From contig NZ_BDBB01000005.1 of assembly GCF_001612765.1 (NCBI RefSeq), positions 62,001-126,000 on the forward strand: a stretch of 64,000 bases of DNA, in the 5' to 3' direction. How positions within the stretch are numbered: position 1 is the stretch's first letter; each line of letters starts with the position of its first letter. Position numbers and translations under genes: made by a program. This stretch comes from Nocardia arthritidis NBRC 100137 (GTDB lineage: Bacteria > Actinomycetota > Actinomycetes > Mycobacteriales > Mycobacteriaceae). Below, one piece after another: positions 17,167-26,653 of the stretch. The notes under the pieces are model-generated. The model was not told the DNA's origin. It made no database searches and was given only the letters and a program-made list of their open reading frames with translations.

Positions 17167-18276
17167 TCAGCCCGGCGCGCGCACCGTCCACGGGTCGGTG
17201 CGCAGCGTGGACACCCTGGTCTCCAGGCCGGGCAGGGCGGTTCGCACCACCGTCTCGGCCTGCGCGCACCAAGGGAATTCAGTCGCCCAGTGCGCGGCGT
17301 CGACCACGGCGGGACCGCCCTTGCGCAGGTGCTCGTCGACCGGATGGTGGCGCAGGTCGGAGGTGAGGTAGACGTCGACGCCGAGCCCCGCGACCCTGCC
17401 CAGGTAGGAGTCACCCGCTCCCCCGCACACCGCCACGGTGTAGACGGTGCGGTCAGGATCCCCCGCGGCGCGAACACCCCACGCGGTGGGCGGGAGGGCG
17501 CGGCCTACGCGTTCGGTGAAGGCGCGCAACGATTCCGGTTCCGGCAGGGTGCCGACGCGGCCGATGCCGAGCGACGACGGCAGTTGGGCGCGTTCACTGA
17601 TGTGATAGATAGGGTCCGCGCTGGGATGGGCGGCGCGCAGCGCGGCGAGCACGGCCGAACGCGCCGCGGGCGGTGCTGTCACCTCCACCCGGTCCTCCTC
17701 GACGTGCTGGAGTTCGGTCAGGGTGCCTTGCTCCGGAGTCGGCCGGAACTGCCCTGTCGCGGGCACCCGCAGCGCACAGTCGCAAGCGTGTTCCCGCCCG
17801 CCCGCTCCGGCGGCGAAGAGCGCGGCGAGCACCGCGTCGGTGTGCGGGCGTGGCACCTGGATCACCCAGTGGTCCACGGCGGATTCGGGTTTCGCGTCCA
17901 GCGGGCCGGTCACCGTGAGACCGAGCGCCGCGGCGAGCGCGTCGGACACGCCGGGGTCGGCGGAGTCGGCGTTGGTGTGCGCGGTGAACAGCGCGCATCC
18001 GGAGCGGATCAGCCGGTGCAGCAGCGCGCCTTTCGGCGTGCTCGCCGCGACGGTGTCGACACCGCGCAGCAGCAGCGGATGGTGCACCACCAGGGCCTGT
18101 GCGCGCCAGTCGATCGCCTCGTCGACGACCGCCGCGGTGGCGTCGACCGCGAACAGCACGCGGGTCAGTTCCTCGGCCGGATCACCGCAGACCAGGCCGA
18201 CCGAGTCCCACGGCTCGGCCAGCGCGGGCGGGTACGCCGCGTCGAGCACCCCGATGAGATCCGCGAGCGTGGTCAT
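17167..18276 (-). CDS. Nif3-like dinuclear metal centre protein
   Basis: 369 residues from the ATG at 18276, preceded by a GGAAGGTGG ribosome site. Metal-binding motifs of the Nif3/YbgI family are visible: ALVVHHPLLLRGVDT (His pair, about residues 64-78), FTAHTNAD with DSADPGVSDALA (about 98-115) and, near the C-terminus, TSDLRHHPVDEH and DAAHWATE. Between the two halves is the inserted PII-like domain typical of longer members such as M. tuberculosis Rv2230c. It has been annotated as a GTP cyclohydrolase I type 2, but the biochemical role of the family is unsettled. Its place beside cobC and the zinc-ribbon gene is conserved. Confidence 0.92.
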   Translation of the reverse strand: MTTLADLIGVLDAAYPPALAEPWDSVGLVCGDPAEELTRVLFAVDATAAVVDEAIDWRAQALVVHHPLLLRGVDTVAASTPKGALLHRLIRSGCALFTAHTNADSADPGVSDALAAALGLTVTGPLDAKPESAVDHWVIQVPRPHTDAVLAALFAAGAGGREHACDCALRVPATGQFRPTPEQGTLTELQHVEEDRVEVTAPPAARSAVLAALRAAHPSADPIYHISERAQLPSSLGIGRVGTLPEPESLRAFTERVGRALPPTAWGVRAAGDPDRTVYTVAVCGGAGDSYLGRVAGLGVDVYLTSDLRHHPVDEHLRKGGPAVVDAAHWATEFPWCAQAETVVRTALPGLETRVSTLRTDPWTVRAPG

Positions 18277-18519
18277 CGTCCACCTTCCTTCGCTTCCGTC
18301 CTGCACTGCTGCACTGGTTCTTGTCCGGATCGGCTTCGATTCCGGGCACTCGCCCGTGTCCCGAGCGCGCGATCGCCGTATGGCTGACGCAAGTCCGGAG
18401 TCGACGGCGATTCCGGCCGAGACCGCCGAGACCTCCGCCGCGGGGGAAACGCCGTATCCGGTGCACAGCCGGGGCGAAGCATCGAACCCATACTGCCCCG
18501 CCTGATCGAAGCCGTGTGC

Positions 18520-19560
18520 CTACCGGACATCGGCCGACCGGATCGCGGCGACCAGCCGATCGACCTCCTCGACGCCACGGACCGCGACGCGCAGGTGGTC
18601 CGGGCCGAGACCGGGGAAGGTGTCCGCACGACGGACCGCGATGCCCTCGGCAGCCAGGTGTTTGCGCAGCAGTTCACCGTCCGCCACGCGGAGCAGCAGG
18701 AACGGGCCCGCCGCCGGCGTGTGGACTTCGACGCCCAGGCCGGTCAGGCGTTCGATCATCGCGGCGCGGTGCACGGCGAGCGTCCCCGCGCGGCGCTCGG
18801 ACTCCGCCATGGCCGCGGGACTCGCGGTGGCGATGATGGCTTCCAGTTGCAGGGTGCCCAGCGGCCAGTGCGCCCGCCCGTGGTCGAGGCGCGCGAGCAC
18901 CTCCGGTGCGCCGAGGAAATAGCCGCAGCGCAGCCCCGCCAGCGCCCACGTCTTGGTGAGGCTGCGCAGCACGAGCAGGTCGGGCGCGGAGTCGGCGGCG
19001 AGGGATTCCGGCTCGCCCGCCACCGCGTCGGCGAAGGCTTCGTCGACCACGATGACGCGGCCTGGCCCGCGCAGGGCGCGGATGGTGGCGGCGGGATGCA
19101 GCACCGAGGTCGGGTTGGTGGGGTTGCCGAGCACCACGAGGTCGGCCTCGGCGGGCACCACGGCGGGATCCAGCCGGTAGGGCGCTTCCAGTACCACCCG
19201 GGTGACCGGGACGCCCGCCTCCCGCAACGCGAGTTCCGGCTCGGTGAACGACGGGTGCAGCACCGCGGCCGAGCGCGGCGCCAGGCGGGGCAGCAGGGCG
19301 AACCCTTCGGCCGCGCCAGCCAGCAGCAATACCTCGCCGGGACTACGGCCGTGCCGGGCCGCGACCGCGCGACGGGCCGCGTCGGCGTCCTCGGCGCTCG
19401 GATAGCGGCCCAGATCGGACAACCGCTCGGCCAGACGCCGCCGCAGCCACTCCGGGGGTGCGAGCCCTTGGACGTTGACCGCGAAATCGAGCATGCCCGC
19501 ACGCGCGTCCACGTCGCCGTGGTGACGCAGTTTCGCGCGATCGACGGTGTCCTCGGCCAC
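18520..19560 (-). CDS. cobC: CobC-type PLP-dependent aminotransferase (threonine-phosphate decarboxylase-like)
   Basis: 346 residues of the fold-type I PLP family. Key signatures are the substrate-side LGRYPSAED, NPTNPTSVL (Asn that contacts the PLP ring), VIVVDEAFAD (Asp of the cofactor pyridine) and LRSLTKTWALAGLRCGY, whose Lys is the Schiff base. Together with the short N-terminus these fit the CobC/CobD group that makes (R)-1-amino-2-propanol phosphate for the cobalamin nucleotide loop. The RNase H/alpha-ribazole phosphatase-like gene and cobD nearby support this. A histidinol-phosphate aminotransferase-like activity cannot be ruled out from sequence. The start is the GTG at 19560, with AGGG about 9 bases upstream. 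It is divergent from ptpA with 44 bases between them. Confidence 0.85.
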   Translation of the reverse strand: MAEDTVDRAKLRHHGDVDARAGMLDFAVNVQGLAPPEWLRRRLAERLSDLGRYPSAEDADAARRAVAARHGRSPGEVLLLAGAAEGFALLPRLAPRSAAVLHPSFTEPELALREAGVPVTRVVLEAPYRLDPAVVPAEADLVVLGNPTNPTSVLHPAATIRALRGPGRVIVVDEAFADAVAGEPESLAADSAPDLLVLRSLTKTWALAGLRCGYFLGAPEVLARLDHGRAHWPLGTLQLEAIIATASPAAMAESERRAGTLAVHRAAMIERLTGLGVEVHTPAAGPFLLLRVADGELLRKHLAAEGIAVRRADTFPGLGPDHLRVAVRGVEEVDRLVAAIRSADVR

Positions 19561-19604
19561 GAGAGCACACCCTACGTGGCGGTGCCGGAGCAGAACCGGC
19601 CAGA

Positions 19605-20123
19605 ATGGCAGGCGTGGGTCAGCTGCACGTCTCGTTCGTCTGTACCGGCAACATCTGCCGCTCTCCGATGGCGGAGAAGATCTTCGCCTCGCACCTGTAC
19701 CGGGCCGGGTTGGCCAACCGGGTCCGGGTGAGCAGCGCGGGCACCGGTTCCTGGCACGTAGGCGCCGACGCCGACCCTCGCACCAGCGCCACCCTGCGCA
19801 AATACGGATACCCGACCGGGCACGTCGCCGCCGTGTTCGGCGCCGAGCACAGCGACGCCGACCTGGTGGTCGCCCTGGACCGCTCCCATCAGCGCGACCT
19901 GATCCGCCTCGGTATCCCGGCCGAGCGGCTGCGGTTGCTGCGCGCCTTCGACCCCGACGCCGACGACCACGACGTGGCCGACCCCTACTACGGCGACGCG
20001 GCGGACTTCGAGCTCGTGCGCGCCCAGATCGAGGCCGCCGTCCCCGGCCTGCTCGACTGGGTACGCGCCGAACTGGCCGCCGAACCGCCCGGCCTGCGAC
20101 CCGTCCCCGACGAGCGACCGTGA
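19605..20123 (+). CDS. ptpA: low-molecular-weight protein tyrosine phosphatase
   Basis: 172 residues. The P-loop VCTGNICRSPMAE lies at about 12-24, with nucleophile Cys13 and Arg19 (CX5R), followed by the serine that activates the leaving group. The general acid is the Asp in VADPYYGDAADF near residue 127, the DPY signature of the LMW-PTP family. In M. tuberculosis PtpA is secreted and dephosphorylates host VPS33B; the kinase-like gene ptkA that sits before it there is absent here. The stop codon shares one base with the SURF1 start (TGATG), so the two genes are translationally coupled. Confidence 0.95.
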   Translation: MAGVGQLHVSFVCTGNICRSPMAEKIFASHLYRAGLANRVRVSSAGTGSWHVGADADPRTSATLRKYGYPTGHVAAVFGAEHSDADLVVALDRSHQRDLIRLGIPAERLRLLRAFDPDADDHDVADPYYGDAADFELVRAQIEAAVPGLLDWVRAELAAEPPGLRPVPDERP

Positions 20124-21016
20124 TGCGCAGGCTCGCGTTCCTGTTGCGCCCCAGCTGGCTGATCCTGGCGGTGCTGGTCGCCGCGTTCGCCTACCTGTGT
20201 TTCACCGTGCTCGCGCCGTGGCAGCTCGGCAAGAACACGGCCACTTCGCACCGCAACCAGCTGATCGCCGACTCGGTGCGAGCCGATCCCGTCGACGTCA
20301 CCACCGTGCTCTCCGACACCGGGAACGGCACGCACACCGAATGGCGGCGGGTCACCGCTACCGGCAGTTACGTGCCGGACTCGACGGTGCTGGTGCGGCT
20401 GCGCCACCTCGACGGCGCTCCGGGGTACGCCGTGCTCGCGACGTTCCGTCTGGCCGACGGCCCCCTGCTGCTCGTCGACCGCGGGCTGGTTTCGGCCGTC
20501 GACGGAACGCGCCCGCCGCAGATCCCCGCGCCGCCCCCCGGGCCGCAGCGCATCGAGGCCAGGGTCCGGATGTCCGAGGGCGTCACACCCGGTAAGGACC
20601 CGAGCGTCCAGGACGGCTATCGCCAGGTGTACTCCATCGACACCACACAGGAGTCGGCGGTCCTGGGGCAGCCCCTCACCCCCGTGCCCACCGGAGGCGA
20701 GCGCGGCGGATACCTCCAGCTGGGCGAGAACCAACCGGGCGCGTTCACCCCCACCCCGCTGCCCCAACTCGACGCGGGCCCGTACCTGTCCTACGGCCTG
20801 CAATGGCTGGCCTTCGGCATCATGGCTCCCCTCGGCCTCGGCTACTTCGTCTACGCCGAGATCCGGGAAAGAAGGAAAGAGAAGGGCTCCGCCGAGCCAC
20901 CCCGCGCGGCGTCGCCCACCGAGCCGGCCCGGTCCGGGTCGATTCCCTCGCCCGCTGCCGCCGCACCGACTACCGAAGCCCGCCTCGCCGACCGCTACGG
21001 CCGCGGCCGCGGTTGA
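20123..21016 (+). CDS. SURF1-family cytochrome oxidase assembly protein
   Basis: 297 residues from the ATG at 20123, which overlaps the ptpA stop. The topology is the SURF1 pattern: one helix near the N-terminus (SWLILAVLVAAFAYLCFTVL, ~11-30) directly followed by APWQLGKN, the conserved PWQLxR/K region, then a ~180-residue extracytoplasmic domain with LLVDRGLV, and a second helix near residue 230-255 (YLSYGLQWLAFGIMAPLGLG). The C-terminal ~45 residues are a Pro/Ala-rich cytoplasmic tail. SURF1 proteins help insert heme a into cytochrome c oxidase. Gene order ptpA-SURF1 is the same as in M. tuberculosis Rv2234-Rv2235. Confidence 0.92.
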   Translation: MRRLAFLLRPSWLILAVLVAAFAYLCFTVLAPWQLGKNTATSHRNQLIADSVRADPVDVTTVLSDTGNGTHTEWRRVTATGSYVPDSTVLVRLRHLDGAPGYAVLATFRLADGPLLLVDRGLVSAVDGTRPPQIPAPPPGPQRIEARVRMSEGVTPGKDPSVQDGYRQVYSIDTTQESAVLGQPLTPVPTGGERGGYLQLGENQPGAFTPTPLPQLDAGPYLSYGLQWLAFGIMAPLGLGYFVYAEIRERRKEKGSAEPPRAASPTEPARSGSIPSPAAAAPTTEARLADRYGRGRG

Positions 21017-21073
21017 TCCCGGCGCGTCGGCCACTCGGCGATACGCCGCGGTTGGAGGGCGATGGGGTTCGCG

Positions 21074-21472
21074 CTACGGCTGATGCGGCCCGAGCAGATC
21101 CCACCGGTTCCCCGCGATGTCCGAGAAGACCGCCACCCGGCCATACGGCTCGCTGCGCGGCGCGCGCACGAACTCGACACCGCGCGAGACCATCCGGTCG
21201 TACGCCGACTGAAAGTCCTCCACCTGCAAGAAGAACCCGACCCGACCCGCCACCTGCGCTCCGATCACCGCGGCTTGCGCCCTACCGTCGGCTCGGGCGA
21301 GCAGGATGCCCGTCTCCGCACCGGGCGGCCGTACAACCACCCAGCGTTTCGGGCGGCCGTCGTTCGTGAGCGCCGCCGAGTCCTCGACCAGCTCGAATCC
21401 CAGTATGTCGACGAAGAACTCGATCGCGGAGTCGTACTCCGCGACAACGAGGGTCATGAGCCCGATCCGCAC
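21074..21472 (-). CDS. VOC-family (glyoxalase/bleomycin-resistance-like) protein
   Basis: 132 residues forming one vicinal-oxygen-chelate unit pair. The N-terminal repeat reads MTLVVAEYDSAIEFFVDILG, and the C-terminal repeat includes FFLQVEDFQSAYDRMVSRGV and VAVFSDIAGNRWDLLGP, where the GNRWDL region normally provides a metal-binding Glu; here it is Asp. The first His of the usual motif is also not obvious, so metal binding is uncertain. The GTG at 21472 is used, and an internal ATG six codons on is an alternative. It lies between the convergent SURF1 gene and cobD; it has no counterpart that I recall in the M. tuberculosis order. Confidence 0.85.
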   Translation of the reverse strand: MRIGLMTLVVAEYDSAIEFFVDILGFELVEDSAALTNDGRPKRWVVVRPPGAETGILLARADGRAQAAVIGAQVAGRVGFFLQVEDFQSAYDRMVSRGVEFVRAPRSEPYGRVAVFSDIAGNRWDLLGPHQP

Positions 21473-21581
21473 CGCGAAAGCCTATCCGGCCCCATCGACC
21501 GCATCCGAAGAATTCGCCGGCCTCGCGAGTGCCGGCTCGAGGGTGGTATCGCGGGGGCGGCGGCGACCCACGGCGAATCAT

Positions 21582-22499
21582 TCAGCGCCTGGTCGCGGCG
21601 ACGGCGGCGGCGAGCAGAGTGGCGGTGAGTTGTACGGCCTCGGAAAGGCGAACGGCGCGGCGCAGGTCGTGCACGGTGGGAGCCGGGCCGTCTCCGAGCA
21701 CCGGGCGCATCTCCACACCGTGCGGGTAGTCGGTACGGCCGCCCAGCCGGACGCCGAGCGCACCGGCCATCGACGCTTCCGCGACTCCCGCGTTGGGGCT
21801 CGGATGCCCGGCCGCGTCACGCCGCCATGCCGCCAGGACCGCAGCGGGCCGCCCGCCGATCAAGGGGGCCAGCGCGGCGGTGAGCACACCGGTGACCCGC
21901 GCCGGGATCAGATTGGCCGCGTCGTCGACGCGCGCGGCGGCCCAGCCGAAACGCCGGTAGCGCTGGTTGCGGTAGCCGATCATCGCGTCGAGCGTGTTGA
22001 TCGCGCGGTACCCGAGCAGACCCGGGACGCCCGCGATCGCACCCCAGACCACCGGTGCCACGGCCGCGTCGGAGGTGTTCTCGGCGATGGACTCCAGGGC
22101 CGCGCGGGCGAGCCCGTCGGCGTCGAGCGCCTGCGGGTCGCGACCGCACAGCGAAGGCAGCAGCGCGCGAGCCCCCTCGATGTCGCCACCCGCCAGTCGA
22201 TCGGCCATCGCGTGACCGGTTCGGGCCAGACTGCGTCCACCCAGGACGGTCCAGGTCGCGACCGCGGTCGACACCACCCCGCCGCGCCGCACGGCCACGC
22301 CGAGCCCGACCACCGCGCCGACGGCCAGCGCCTCGTGCACCAGACCCGCCGCGCGCCGGTCGGCGTAGGTCACCGATTCCAGCGCCGCCACCGCCGAGCC
22401 GAATCCGGCCACCGGATGCCACCGCCGCGGATCGCCCAACGCCCGGTCGAGCGCGAATCCGAGCAGCAACCCGATCGCGGTGGAGGTTCCCTTCTGCAC
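21582..22499 (-). CDS. cobD: adenosylcobinamide-phosphate synthase CobD/CbiB
   Basis: 305 residues, an integral membrane enzyme of the CobD/CbiB family that joins adenosylcobyric acid to aminopropanol (phosphate). Recognisable signatures are LLGFALDRALGDPRRWHPV near the N-terminus, ESIAENTSDAAVAPVVWG (about 136-153), GYRAINTLDAMIGYRN and DDAANLIPARVTG, and HPSPNAGVAEASMAGALGV (about 226-244). With cobC and the RNase H/phosphatase gene in the same 8-kb block, three late cobalamin-loop activities are clustered. The start is the GTG at 22499. Divergent from the sigma factor gene at 22649. Confidence 0.95.
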   Translation of the reverse strand: MQKGTSTAIGLLLGFALDRALGDPRRWHPVAGFGSAVAALESVTYADRRAAGLVHEALAVGAVVGLGVAVRRGGVVSTAVATWTVLGGRSLARTGHAMADRLAGGDIEGARALLPSLCGRDPQALDADGLARAALESIAENTSDAAVAPVVWGAIAGVPGLLGYRAINTLDAMIGYRNQRYRRFGWAAARVDDAANLIPARVTGVLTAALAPLIGGRPAAVLAAWRRDAAGHPSPNAGVAEASMAGALGVRLGGRTDYPHGVEMRPVLGDGPAPTVHDLRRAVRLSEAVQLTATLLAAAVAATRR

Positions 22500-22648
22500 C
22501 CTGTGAGGTTATCGGCCGGGCGACCGTCGCCGCGCCGACGGCTCACCGCTCGAGGCCATGTCACACTCTGTTCCCCTGCGTCGTCGACCTGGTGACGCAC
22601 CATAGACTCGCCCCCGCAGCGGGGCCGAACGACGACAGGCGACCAGAA

Positions 22649-23602
22649 GTGACTTCCGAACAGCGTGAGCCCCTCGATCAAGCCGAGCTGGCCCGGCAGT
22701 TCGAGGAGCACCGCGGGTATCTGCGCAGGCTCGCCTACAGCACGTTGGGCAGTCTCAGCGACGCCGACGACGTCGTGCAGGAGGCGTGGCTGCGGTTGCA
22801 GCGCCAGTACGAGGCGGGCGCCGCGGGTGAGATCGACAACCTGCGCGCCTGGCTGTCCACCGTGACCGGCCGCCTCGCCCTCGACCACCTCGGCTCCGCC
22901 CGCGTGCGCCGCGAACAGTACGTGGGCGAATGGCTGCCGGAGCCGGAGGTGACCAGCTGGGAGGACCCCGCCGACCGGATCACCCAGGACGAGCGGGTCA
23001 CCACCGCGCTGCTGGTCGTGCTCGAGTCCCTGTCGCCGGCCGAGCGCACCGCGTTCGTGCTCCAGGATGTGTTCGGCATGAGCGGCCCGGAGGTCGCCGA
23101 GGTGGTCGGCCGCACCCCGGCCGCCGTCCGCCAGCTCGCCTCCCGGGCTCGCAAGCACGTCGAACAGGGCACTCCGCGCTTCCCGGCCTCTCCGGACGAG
23201 CAGCAGAAGGTGGTGTCGGCCTTCGCATTGGCCTGGCGGTCCGGCGATCTCAGCGCTCTGCTCGGTGTTCTCGACGCGAACGTCAGCCTCACCGCAGACG
23301 GCGGCGGCAAGGTTCCCGCGATCCGGCAGCCCGTGCACGGCGCCGAGATCGTGGCCAAGCTGCTGCTCGGCTGGTACCACGCGCCGTCCGCGGTGGGCGG
23401 CTGGGGCCGCGCGGTGCTGGTCAACGGCCAGCCCGGGCTGGTGGTCTTCGACGGCACCCACACGGGCGTCTTCGCCTTCACCGTCGACGATGGTCGCATC
23501 GTGTCGATCGACGTGGTCCGCAACCCGGACAAGCTGCGTGACCTGCCCACCAGCGGCGAGCCGGACTGGTACCTGGGCGAGGGCCTCGCCGGGCAGGAGT
23601 AG
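22649..23602 (+). CDS. sigJ: ECF sigma factor with C-terminal SnoaL-like domain (SigJ/ECF41 type)
   Basis: 317 residues. Sigma region 2 is seen around [20 protein letters not shown] (about 26-45) with AWLRLQRQY, and region 4 around [20 protein letters not shown] and [20 protein letters not shown] (about 130-170). The remaining ~140 residues match the SnoaL-like extension of ECF41/SigJ factors ([20 protein letters not shown] and [18 protein letters not shown]), which modulates activity without a separate anti-sigma factor. The carboxymuconolactone-decarboxylase or oxidoreductase gene that usually neighbours ECF41 is not adjacent. I use the GTG at 22649; the GTG at 22592 would add 19 residues. 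Its stop abuts the stop of ald on the other strand with no gap. Confidence 0.9.
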   Translation: MTSEQREPLDQAELARQFEEHRGYLRRLAYSTLGSLSDADDVVQEAWLRLQRQYEAGAAGEIDNLRAWLSTVTGRLALDHLGSARVRREQYVGEWLPEPEVTSWEDPADRITQDERVTTALLVVLESLSPAERTAFVLQDVFGMSGPEVAEVVGRTPAAVRQLASRARKHVEQGTPRFPASPDEQQKVVSAFALAWRSGDLSALLGVLDANVSLTADGGGKVPAIRQPVHGAEIVAKLLLGWYHAPSAVGGWGRAVLVNGQPGLVVFDGTHTGVFAFTVDDGRIVSIDVVRNPDKLRDLPTSGEPDWYLGEGLAGQE

Positions 23603-24712
23603 TCAGCCCGCGACGCCGAGCGGCCGCGAATACCCGTGCGCGGCGGCGACTTCCGCCGACAGCAGCCGCCCGGCGTCCGCGGTGAGCCCGTGAGCCAGAT
23701 CGGGGTGCGTGGCGCATGCCTCCTGCCAGCCGAGGTCGGCGATCGCCCGTACGTAGGGCAGGGTCGCGTTGGTGAGCGCGATCGTCGAGGTGTGCGGTAC
23801 CGCGCCGGGCATGTTGGCGACGCAGTAGAACAGCGAATCCGCCACCCGGAACGTGGGATCCGCGTGCGTCGTCGGGCGCGCGGAGGCGAAGCAGCCACCC
23901 TGGTCGATGGAGATGTCCACCAGCACCGCGCCGGGGCGCATCCCGGCGACGAGGTCGTCGGAGACCAGTTCCGGCGCACGCGCGCCGGGGACCAGCACCG
24001 CGCCGATCACCAGGTCGGCCGACAGCACCGCCCGCCGGATCTCCGTGGCATTCGACGCGACGGTGGTGATCCGCCCGTCGAAGCGGGCGTCGAGCTCGCG
24101 CAACCGGTGCAGGTTGGTGTCCAGCACGCTGACGCGCGCGCCGATGCCCATGGCGACCGCGGCGGCGTTCGATCCCGCGACGCCGCCGCCGAGCACGACG
24201 ACTTCCGCGGGACGCACGCCGGGGACGCCGCCGGGCAGCAGCCCCGCACCGCCGAGCGGGGCCATCAGGTGATACGCGCCCACCTGGGCGCCGAGCTTGC
24301 CCGCGATCTCGCTCATCGGAGCCAGCAGCGGCAGCGAGCCGTCGGCGGCGCGGACCATCTCGTAGGCGATCGCGGTGATGCCCGAGCGCAGCACGGCGTC
24401 GGTGCACTCGCGCGACGCGGCCAGGTGCAGGAAGGTGAACAGCACCTGCCCGCGGCGCATCCGCGGGTACTCCGGCGCGATCGGTTCCTTCACCTTCAGC
24501 ACCAGCTCGGCTTCCCGCCACACCTGGTCGGCGTCCGGGACCAGGCGGGCCCCCGCCGCGGCGTAGCCGGCGTCGGGGAATCCCGATCCGACGCCGGCGC
24601 CCACCTGCACCAGCACCTCGTGTCCGTGCCCGGTCAGTTCTCCGGCGCCCGCCGGAGTCAGGGCTACCCGGAACTCTTGCTCCTTGACCTCCCGTGGTAC
24701 TCCGATCCTCAT
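23603..24712 (-). CDS. ald: alanine dehydrogenase
   Basis: 369 residues from the ATG at 24712. The family opening [20 protein letters not shown] is complete, with LVLKVKEP (catalytic Lys) and [10 protein letters not shown] (catalytic His) at about 68-98, and the NAD-binding Rossmann motif [14 protein letters not shown] at about 169-182. The C-terminal LTNATLPYV and [16 protein letters not shown] also match Ald. The enzyme interconverts L-alanine and pyruvate with NAD(H), supports use of alanine as nitrogen source and helps redox balance in low oxygen. In mycobacteria it is controlled by AldR; no such regulator lies adjacent here. Converges on the sigma factor gene without a spacer. Confidence 0.95.
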   Translation of the reverse strand: MRIGVPREVKEQEFRVALTPAGAGELTGHGHEVLVQVGAGVGSGFPDAGYAAAGARLVPDADQVWREAELVLKVKEPIAPEYPRMRRGQVLFTFLHLAASRECTDAVLRSGITAIAYEMVRAADGSLPLLAPMSEIAGKLGAQVGAYHLMAPLGGAGLLPGGVPGVRPAEVVVLGGGVAGSNAAAVAMGIGARVSVLDTNLHRLRELDARFDGRITTVASNATEIRRAVLSADLVIGAVLVPGARAPELVSDDLVAGMRPGAVLVDISIDQGGCFASARPTTHADPTFRVADSLFYCVANMPGAVPHTSTIALTNATLPYVRAIADLGWQEACATHPDLAHGLTADAGRLLSAEVAAAHGYSRPLGVAG

Positions 24713-24842
24713 ACCGTCATCGTCGCCCCGCCACCGGGTCCGCGCCACGACCGACGCGCCGAGCGCGCACGGCGACCACCCGTGCCACGCGCCGCGGGCG
24801 AGTTTCTCGGCACGTTGCCCAGCTGAGCGCGGACGGCACTCG

Positions 24843-25610
24843 TCACACGGTCGCGGCGCGGCCCAGCGGCGGTATCCGCAACTGCTCGGCGCGGCCGCCG
24901 TAACGGAACACGTGGCCCAGATAGTCGAGGGTCTCACTGAAGTGCGCCCAGCCTTCGGCATGCACCGGCACGATCACCGCGTCGCCGAGTACCTCGGCCG
25001 CCCGCAGCGCGGTGCGCGCGTTCAAGGTGGCGTCGGTGTCGCCGAAACGCCCGATGTTCGCGGCGCCGATGTTGAGCACGGCGATATCGATGCGGCCGAT
25101 CCGCTCGACGATCTCGCGCACCACGTCGACGGAGGCGTTGTCACCCGAGACGTACACCGTCGGCTCGCCCTCGGCACGCAGCACGAAGCCGGTGACGATC
25201 CCGCTGAACGGCTCGCAACCTTCGGGACCGTGCAGGGCGGGCACGCCGGTCACCCGCACGCCGTGCACCGTCACGGTCTCCCAATTCTCCAGTCCGCGCA
25301 CACCCTCGATCCGGGTCGCGGCGCCGGGCGTGGACAGTACGGTCGGCACCGTGGTCAGCAGTTTCCGGCCGGAGTCGTCCAGGTTGTCGGCGTGTTCGTC
25401 GTGCGAGAGCAGCACCACGTCCACGGGACCCACCTCCTCGGCCGACACCGCGGGGCCGGTGAGTTTGTGCAGGGTGACGGGGCCGGGGTAGTCACCCGGC
25501 TCGTCGAAGGTGGGGTCGGTCAGCCAGGTGCGGCCCGCGTAGCGGAACCGCAGTGTCGGCCCGCCGATGTGCAGGACTTCCAGGCCGGTGCGTTCGATCG
25601 TGTCACTCAT
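24843..25610 (-). CDS. UlaG-like MBL-fold metallo-hydrolase
   Basis: 255 residues. The metal-binding signature reads VVLLSHDEHADNLDDSG (about 65-81), the SHxHxDN variant of HxHxDH found in UlaG/RomA-like MBL proteins. Further ligands are supplied by ALHGPEG (about 126), VYVSGDNAS (Asp, about 152) and VPVHAEGW (His, about 216). Substrates range from sugar lactones to phospholipid amides, so no reaction is assigned. It is divergent from a GlxA-type AraC regulator with 71 bases between starts, the usual layout of a regulator with its target. Confidence 0.87.
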   Translation of the reverse strand: MSDTIERTGLEVLHIGGPTLRFRYAGRTWLTDPTFDEPGDYPGPVTLHKLTGPAVSAEEVGPVDVVLLSHDEHADNLDDSGRKLLTTVPTVLSTPGAATRIEGVRGLENWETVTVHGVRVTGVPALHGPEGCEPFSGIVTGFVLRAEGEPTVYVSGDNASVDVVREIVERIGRIDIAVLNIGAANIGRFGDTDATLNARTALRAAEVLGDAVIVPVHAEGWAHFSETLDYLGHVFRYGGRAEQLRIPPLGRAATV

Positions 25611-25681
25611 GCCGTTGATCTTGTCCCGCCCGCGGACCAGGAAACAGTGGCCCGTGAGCCGCTTACCGTTAAGATCGGGCC

Positions 25682-26629
25682 ATGCATACGGTGGCCGTCT
25701 TGGCGTTCGACGGAATCAGCCCATTTCACCTGTCGGTGCCCAGCCTCGTTTTCGGCCGAGTCGGCATCGAAGGACCCCCGCGATATCAGGTGGACGTGTG
25801 CGCTGAGGAGCCCGGAAGCCTGGCCACCCCGGCCGGATTCGACATCCGCGTCCAGCACGGACTCGACACGCTGACGCGCGCCGACACCGTCGTGATCCCG
25901 AGCTGGCGAGCAGGCCAACCGCTGTCCAGCGCACTGAGCGCCGCCCTGCGCGCCGCCCACGCGGGCGGCGCCAGGATCGTCGGGTTGTGCCTCGGCTCGT
26001 GGGCGGTGGCCGCCAGCGGACTGGCCGACGGACGGGAAGTGACCACACACTGGGCCTCCGCCGCCGAACTGGCCCGCGCGTTCCCGGCCGTCCGGGTCCG
26101 CGCCGACACGCTGTGGTCGGATCTGGGCGACGTCGTCACCTCGGCGGGCGTGGCCGCGGCGCTGGACTGCTGCCTGCACCTGGTGCGCGGCGATCTCGGC
26201 AGCAAAGCGGCCACCGAACTGGCCAGAGCGCTGGTCACCGCTCCGCACCGCAGTGGCTCCCAGGCGCAGTACATCCCGGTCGCGGTCCCCGACGCCGCCG
26301 ACGACGATCCGATCGAGCGCGCCATGGTCTGGGCGCGAACCCACCTCGGCGACCCGGTCGACCTGGACAGCTGGGCCCGCGTCGCGCTCATGTCGCGGCG
26401 CACCTTCACCCGCCGCTTCCGCGACCGCACCGGCACCAGCCCGCAGCAGTGGCTGCTGCTCCAGCGCACCGACCGGGCGCGGCTGCTGCTCGAGTCCACC
26501 ACCGACACCGTGGAACGCATCGCCGTCGACACCGGCTTCGGCACGGCGGTGAGCCTGCGCCACCACTTCCACCGCATCCTCGGCACCAGCCCCGCCGCCC
26601 ACCGCGCCAGCTTCCAAGGGCAGAGCTGA
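25682..26629 (+). CDS. GlxA-family AraC transcriptional regulator (DJ-1/PfpI domain)
   Basis: 315 residues. Residues 1-~180 are a DJ-1/PfpI-like domain: MHTVAVLAFDGISPFHL at the start and IVGLCLGSWAVAASGLADGR with the Cys of the nucleophile elbow at about 102-121, then TTHWASAAELARAFP. Residues ~215-315 are the double helix-turn-helix of the AraC family: RVALMSRRTFTRRFRDRTG, then VERIAVDTGFGTAVSLRHHF and a closing GTSPAAHR. The N-terminal domain binds a ligand in this group. The divergent MBL-fold hydrolase gene, 71 bases away, is the obvious target. Confidence 0.93.
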   Translation: MHTVAVLAFDGISPFHLSVPSLVFGRVGIEGPPRYQVDVCAEEPGSLATPAGFDIRVQHGLDTLTRADTVVIPSWRAGQPLSSALSAALRAAHAGGARIVGLCLGSWAVAASGLADGREVTTHWASAAELARAFPAVRVRADTLWSDLGDVVTSAGVAAALDCCLHLVRGDLGSKAATELARALVTAPHRSGSQAQYIPVAVPDAADDDPIERAMVWARTHLGDPVDLDSWARVALMSRRTFTRRFRDRTGTSPQQWLLLQRTDRARLLLESTTDTVERIAVDTGFGTAVSLRHHFHRILGTSPAAHRASFQGQS

Positions 26630-26653
26630 GCGGTTGCCACTAAGTTCGTGACC

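Noticed and set aside
15738..17366. 542-codon plus-strand frame opposite the zinc-ribbon and membrane protein genes
   Set aside because: Opposite strand has coiled coil, four-Cys zinc ribbon and transmembrane helices; this frame has no recognisable feature.
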